64,000 nucleotides of DNA from Streptomyces sp. TLI_146 (lineage in GTDB: Bacteria; Actinomycetota; Actinomycetes; Streptomycetales; Streptomycetaceae), in assembly GCF_002846415.1 (NCBI RefSeq), contig NZ_PJMX01000001.1, forward strand, positions 1,798,001-1,862,000, in the 5' to 3' direction. A program made the position numbers and the translations under genes. Under the pieces are notes generated by a model. It made no database searches. It saw only the letters and a list, made by a program, of their open reading frames with translations, and was not told the origin of the DNA. Of this stretch, positions 61,065 through 64,000 are shown one piece after another; position 1 is the first letter of the stretch; the number at the start of each line of letters is the position of its first letter.

Positions 61065-62237
61065 GTGGAACCACTACACCTCGCCGACCCCGACATAGCC
61101 GGAACCTTCCTCCGGCCGGTACAACTCCACGTCCCTCACGACAGCCAGGACCAGCCACCCACCCCGCTCTCGGCGTCGCAATCCTCTCCCGCCCCACCCG
61201 CCGAGAAGCACAAGACGCCCGGACAAAGTGACGTGGAGAAGGCGGCGTTAGACGGCAACTCGCGGGGCCGGACCGCGCTGGTGACGGGAGCCTCCGGGTT
61301 CATCGGCTCTCATCTCGTTGACGCGCTGGTGGCCGATGGCTGGGCGGTGACCGGCGTCGACCGGCGGTCCCCCAGCGCCGACCTAGTGGCGGCCCGCAAC
61401 CTCCACGGGGCCATGTGTCAGCCGGGGTTCACGTTCGAGCACATGGATCTGACCGACCCGCGCCTGCGGGACCTGCTGACCGGCGTGGACGTGGTGTTCC
61501 ACCTCGCAGCGTCCACCGGCGTGCGCGGATCGTGGGGCAAGGCGTTCCTCTCCTATATCCACGACAACATCGCCGCGACCCACCACCTCGTGGAGGAGTG
61601 CGAGCGGGCGCGCGTGCCCCGGCTGGTGGCCGCGTCGTCGTCCAGCGTGTACGGGGGCCGGAACACCGAGCCGTCGCGTGAGGACGGGCCGGTGGCGCCG
61701 CTGTCGCCGTACGGGGTGTCGAAACTGGCGGGCGAACAGCTCGCTCTGGCTTACGCGTTGCGGGAAAGTGCGGCGACGCGGTCGGTAGGGCTGCGGTTCT
61801 TCACGGTGTACGGGCCCCGGCAGCGCGACGACATGGCGATCTTCCGGATGCTCGACGCGGTCCGCACAGGTCAGCCGATGCGGCTGTACGGGGACGGCAG
61901 CCAGCGCCGGAACTTCACGTACGTCGCCGATGTGGTCGATGCGCTGTTACGGGCCGCCACGGAGGACCTGAACGGCACTGTCGTGAACGTGGCGGGACCG
62001 CAGACCGTATCGGTGCGGGAACTGCTGGACACCGTGCGCAAGGTGACCGGCACCCCGGTGCCCCTGACAGAGGCTCCGGCGCGTTCGGGCGACCCGCAGT
62101 GCACCGAGGCCGACACCCGTCTTGCCGCGTCCCTCCTGGGCTACCGGCCGCGTATCCGGCTGACGAAGGGCATCGCCCGGCAGTGGGCGTGGACCCGCGA
62201 CACGCTCGGCGCTGCTGCCGTAGGGGGGACGCTGTGA
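61065..62237 (+). CDS. NAD-dependent epimerase/dehydratase (NDP-sugar type)
   Basis: 390 aa from a GTG with AAGGAG upstream. A 65-residue Pro/Ser/His-rich N-terminal extension precedes the Rossmann domain with GASGFIG (75-81). The SDR catalytic elements follow: ASSSSVYGG (Ser) and YGVSK (Tyr216, Lys220); RFFTVYGPRQRDDMAIFRML and FTYVADVVDA are typical of UDP-glucose/UDP-glucuronate 4-epimerases and related dehydratases. It would change an NDP-sugar for attachment or further modification. The extension is unusual; a later GTG start (about residue 57) is possible. Confidence 0.87.
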   Translation: MEPLHLADPDIAGTFLRPVQLHVPHDSQDQPPTPLSASQSSPAPPAEKHKTPGQSDVEKAALDGNSRGRTALVTGASGFIGSHLVDALVADGWAVTGVDRRSPSADLVAARNLHGAMCQPGFTFEHMDLTDPRLRDLLTGVDVVFHLAASTGVRGSWGKAFLSYIHDNIAATHHLVEECERARVPRLVAASSSSVYGGRNTEPSREDGPVAPLSPYGVSKLAGEQLALAYALRESAATRSVGLRFFTVYGPRQRDDMAIFRMLDAVRTGQPMRLYGDGSQRRNFTYVADVVDALLRAATEDLNGTVVNVAGPQTVSVRELLDTVRKVTGTPVPLTEAPARSGDPQCTEADTRLAASLLGYRPRIRLTKGIARQWAWTRDTLGAAAVGGTL

Positions 62238-63163
62238 TCAACGTCTGTGCCTCGTCGGCGAACGAGCTGTTCACCGCCGCCTGCACCGCGGTCCTGGCCG
62301 AGGGCCAGGCGGTCAAGCCGCGGGGACTGGTCACCACCGAGGTCATCGGCGCGCACCTTACGCTGACCCAACCGCGCCGACGCCTGGTGAACGTGCCGCC
62401 GGTGCGGATCCTGAACGCGGCGTTCGCCGCCGCCGAAGCGGTGTGGATCCTATCCGGCGCCGACGCCGCGTGGATCTGCACCTACAACCAGCGCATGACC
62501 CAGTATGCCGAGGCGGGACGTCTGCGCGGCGCGTACGGGCCGCGGATGCGGGCCTGGAAGCCGGGCTGCGACCAGATCGACCATGTGCGGCAAACTTTGC
62601 TGGCCGATCCCGACTCCCGCCGGGCTCTGATCCAGCTCTACGACCCCGGCCGGGACATCCCCCACCACAGCGACATCCCGTGCACCCTCAACTACCGCTT
62701 CTACGTGCGCAGTGGGCGCCTGGACATGCACACCACGATGCGCAGCCAGGATCTGTGGCTCGGGTTTTGCTACGACCTGTTCACCGCAACGATCCTGCAT
62801 GAGCTAATGGCTCACTGGGTCGGAGCTGAGCTGGGGCACTACCACCACCACGTGGACTCCCTGCACCTGTATGAGACCAACCTCCCTGCCGCCCGGAGGC
62901 TGCCAGCCGCGCCCGTGCCGAGCCAGGCCATGGAGCCGCTGGCGATCGGTTGGGAGGACTTCGGCCCCCTGCTATCCGGCATCACCAACGATGGAGCGGT
63001 GTCCGGGGCGTGGGCGGAGTTTGCCCGGGTGATGTGCAGCTACCGGGTCTGGAAGGGGGGTGACCGGGCCGATGCCAGGCACATGATCACCCCGCCTCAC
63101 GGTGTCCTGACCGACGGCCTGAACTCCTGGTACACGAAGCTCGAAGGGCGGGAGACGGCATGA
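62234..63163 (+). CDS. Thymidylate-synthase-family (d)CMP hydroxymethylase-like enzyme
   Basis: 309 aa, GTG in GTGA overlap with the epimerase. Aligning by eye with thymidylate synthase: DSRR (Arg129-130, phosphate), IPC (nucleophile Cys150), MRSQD (Arg170-Ser171, Asp173), LG (176-177), and HLY (His211, Tyr213). The residue matching the uracil-binding Asn (E. coli Asn177) is Asp181 (LGFCYD), the change that marks dCMP hydroxymethylase of T4 and lets synthase-fold enzymes use cytosine. The His after the Cys is Thr here. The product is therefore probably 5-hydroxymethyl- or 5-methyl-(d)CMP made with a folate cofactor. Confidence 0.85.
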   Translation: MINVCASSANELFTAACTAVLAEGQAVKPRGLVTTEVIGAHLTLTQPRRRLVNVPPVRILNAAFAAAEAVWILSGADAAWICTYNQRMTQYAEAGRLRGAYGPRMRAWKPGCDQIDHVRQTLLADPDSRRALIQLYDPGRDIPHHSDIPCTLNYRFYVRSGRLDMHTTMRSQDLWLGFCYDLFTATILHELMAHWVGAELGHYHHHVDSLHLYETNLPAARRLPAAPVPSQAMEPLAIGWEDFGPLLSGITNDGAVSGAWAEFARVMCSYRVWKGGDRADARHMITPPHGVLTDGLNSWYTKLEGRETA

Positions 63164-64000
63164 AGTCCGTGGTGCTCGGCCTGTGTTCGGGAACGCACGA
63201 CTCGGCAGCCGCGCTGATCACGGAGGGGCGACTGGTCGGCCTGGTCGAGGAGGAACGCCTCAACAGCATCAAGCACACCAAGGCGTACCCGGCCGCCGCT
63301 GTCGACTGGCTGCTGGACACGGCCGGAATCAGTCCCGGTGACGTGACCGACGTGGCCTACAACTTCGCCCCCCGGCTCTACCTACTTGGCGCACTCCCAC
63401 TGGGCCACCTTCGGCCGGCCACGGCGCGGCGGGCCGTGCCCAGGGCGCGCAGCTTCTTCACGGTGACCCGGCGGGCCGCCCAGCGGCTGCACGGCTTCGG
63501 GGAGCACTTCCCGCACGCCCGTCGGCACGGCGTCGAGCACCACCGCGCGCACGGCCTGTACGCATTCGGCGCCTCCCCCTTCGAGGAAGCGGCCGTGCTG
63601 ATCGTGGACAGCCTCGGCGAGACCGTCACCACCTCGATGTGCTCCGCTCGACGCACGCCCGGCGGCATCCACATGCATCAGCGGTGGTCGCTGCACGATC
63701 CGGCCTCCCTCGGTTACGCCTACGGCGCTGTGACCGAGCACCTGGGCTGGAGGCGCGGTGATGAGGAGGGGACGGTGATGGCACTCGCCGCTCTCGGTGA
63801 TCCGGCACGGTTCCGGGACCTGTTCGCCCAGGCGATCGTCCTCACCGAGGAGGCGTTCGCCCTGAACCCGGCTTGGTTCCCGTTGCGGGTGATCTCCAGC
63901 CGCTACCCGCGTCTGTCCGCCCAGTTCGTGGAAGCGACCTGCCCTTCCCGCGCGCCGGAAGAAGAGGTGGCGCAGGTGCACGCGGACCTGGCCGCAGCCC
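63160..64000 (+). CDS. O-carbamoyltransferase, NodU/CmcH family (cut by right window edge)
   Basis: About 280 codons are visible from an ATG in ATGA overlap with the hydroxymethylase-like gene; no stop before 64000. Family features: VLGLCSGTHDSAAALI, LVEEERLNSIKHTKAYP, VEHHRAHGLYAFGASPFEEAAVLIVDS (metal-binding HHxxH), and YAYGAVTEHLGWRRGDEEGTVMALA. NodU/CmcH-type enzymes use carbamoyl phosphate and ATP to put a carbamoyl group on a hydroxyl, as in cephamycin, novobiocin and polyoxin pathways. The hydroxymethyl group made by the preceding enzyme, or a sugar hydroxyl, is a possible acceptor. Confidence 0.9.
   Translation, partial: MKSVVLGLCSGTHDSAAALITEGRLVGLVEEERLNSIKHTKAYPAAAVDWLLDTAGISPGDVTDVAYNFAPRLYLLGALPLGHLRPATARRAVPRARSFFTVTRRAAQRLHGFGEHFPHARRHGVEHHRAHGLYAFGASPFEEAAVLIVDSLGETVTTSMCSARRTPGGIHMHQRWSLHDPASLGYAYGAVTEHLGWRRGDEEGTVMALAALGDPARFRDLFAQAIVLTEEAFALNPAWFPLRVISSRYPRLSAQFVEATCPSRAPEEEVAQVHADLAAA

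Overview
The window is high-GC actinobacterial DNA and almost certainly comes from a Streptomyces chromosome. Codon third positions are G/C-rich, GTG and TTG starts are common, stop/start overlaps (GTGA, ATGA) are frequent, and many families are typical of the genus (DUF6421, DUF6233, S-adenosyl methyltransferases of the DUF574 type, helix-turn-helix/TPR regulators, a FUSC exporter). I see no rRNA, tRNA or CRISPR array. Both window edges cut genes: a membrane sensor-like protein on the left and a carbamoyltransferase on the right.

Positions 1-42,000 look like ordinary chromosomal backbone. From left to right they hold: a TetR regulator divergent from an F420/deazaflavin-type reductase with a cluster of matching operators; a geranylgeranyl-reductase-family flavoenzyme divergent from an M20 dipeptidase; an MBL hydrolase; a P-loop kinase/NUDIX fusion; a DUF3761 lipoprotein; a decayed patch (DsbA-like and CYTH remnants); a complete sugar-uptake locus (LacI regulator, ROK kinase, binding lipoprotein, two permeases) with LacI-type palindromes; a Ser/Thr kinase with an unusual ectodomain; a citrate-lyase-like aldolase; the electron-transfer flavoprotein pair; a flavin reductase preceded by a Cys-rich leader peptide that looks like an attenuator; lipid, amino-acid and redox enzymes; an ArsR/old-yellow-enzyme pair; a ceramidase-like hydrolase; an Asp-box protein; uracil-DNA glycosylase with a BadF-type kinase; a CbiX-like protein; and a lactonase.

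At about 42,710 the backbone breaks. A FUSC-family exporter keeps only its C-terminal third and is followed by lower-GC DNA with a tyrosine integrase (43,135-44,298), an excisionase-like gene, and 13-bp repeats flanking the integrase. I read this as one end of an integrated element whose other end is outside the window. Its cargo begins with eroded DNA and a tightly overlapping operon of small unknown genes (45,450-48,030). Then come two broken loci: a gene with an internal deletion, and an XRE/TPR regulator joined in frame to the zinc-finger part of a TniQ transposition protein. A TrmO-like protein and a large helix-turn-helix regulator divergent from an unknown protein follow.

From 54,866 to the right edge are two convergent-facing modules. 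The first is methyltransferase, 37-aa peptide, double winged-helix regulator, DUF574 methyltransferase and GNAT-like protein, flanked by an XRE/TPR regulator and a NUDIX hydrolase on the other strand. The second is a translationally coupled operon: Fe(II)/2-oxoglutarate oxygenase of the clavaminate-synthase/TauD type, RsbW-like ATPase, NDP-sugar epimerase/dehydratase, a thymidylate-synthase homologue, and a NodU/CmcH carbamoyltransferase that runs off the window. The thymidylate-synthase homologue has Asp where true thymidylate synthases have the uracil-recognising Asn, as in (d)CMP hydroxymethylases. With the carbamoyltransferase next to it, the best reading is the start of an undescribed biosynthetic cluster for a nucleoside-type natural product that may contain a 5-hydroxymethylcytosine or carbamoylated unit. 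This is the most interesting system in the window.
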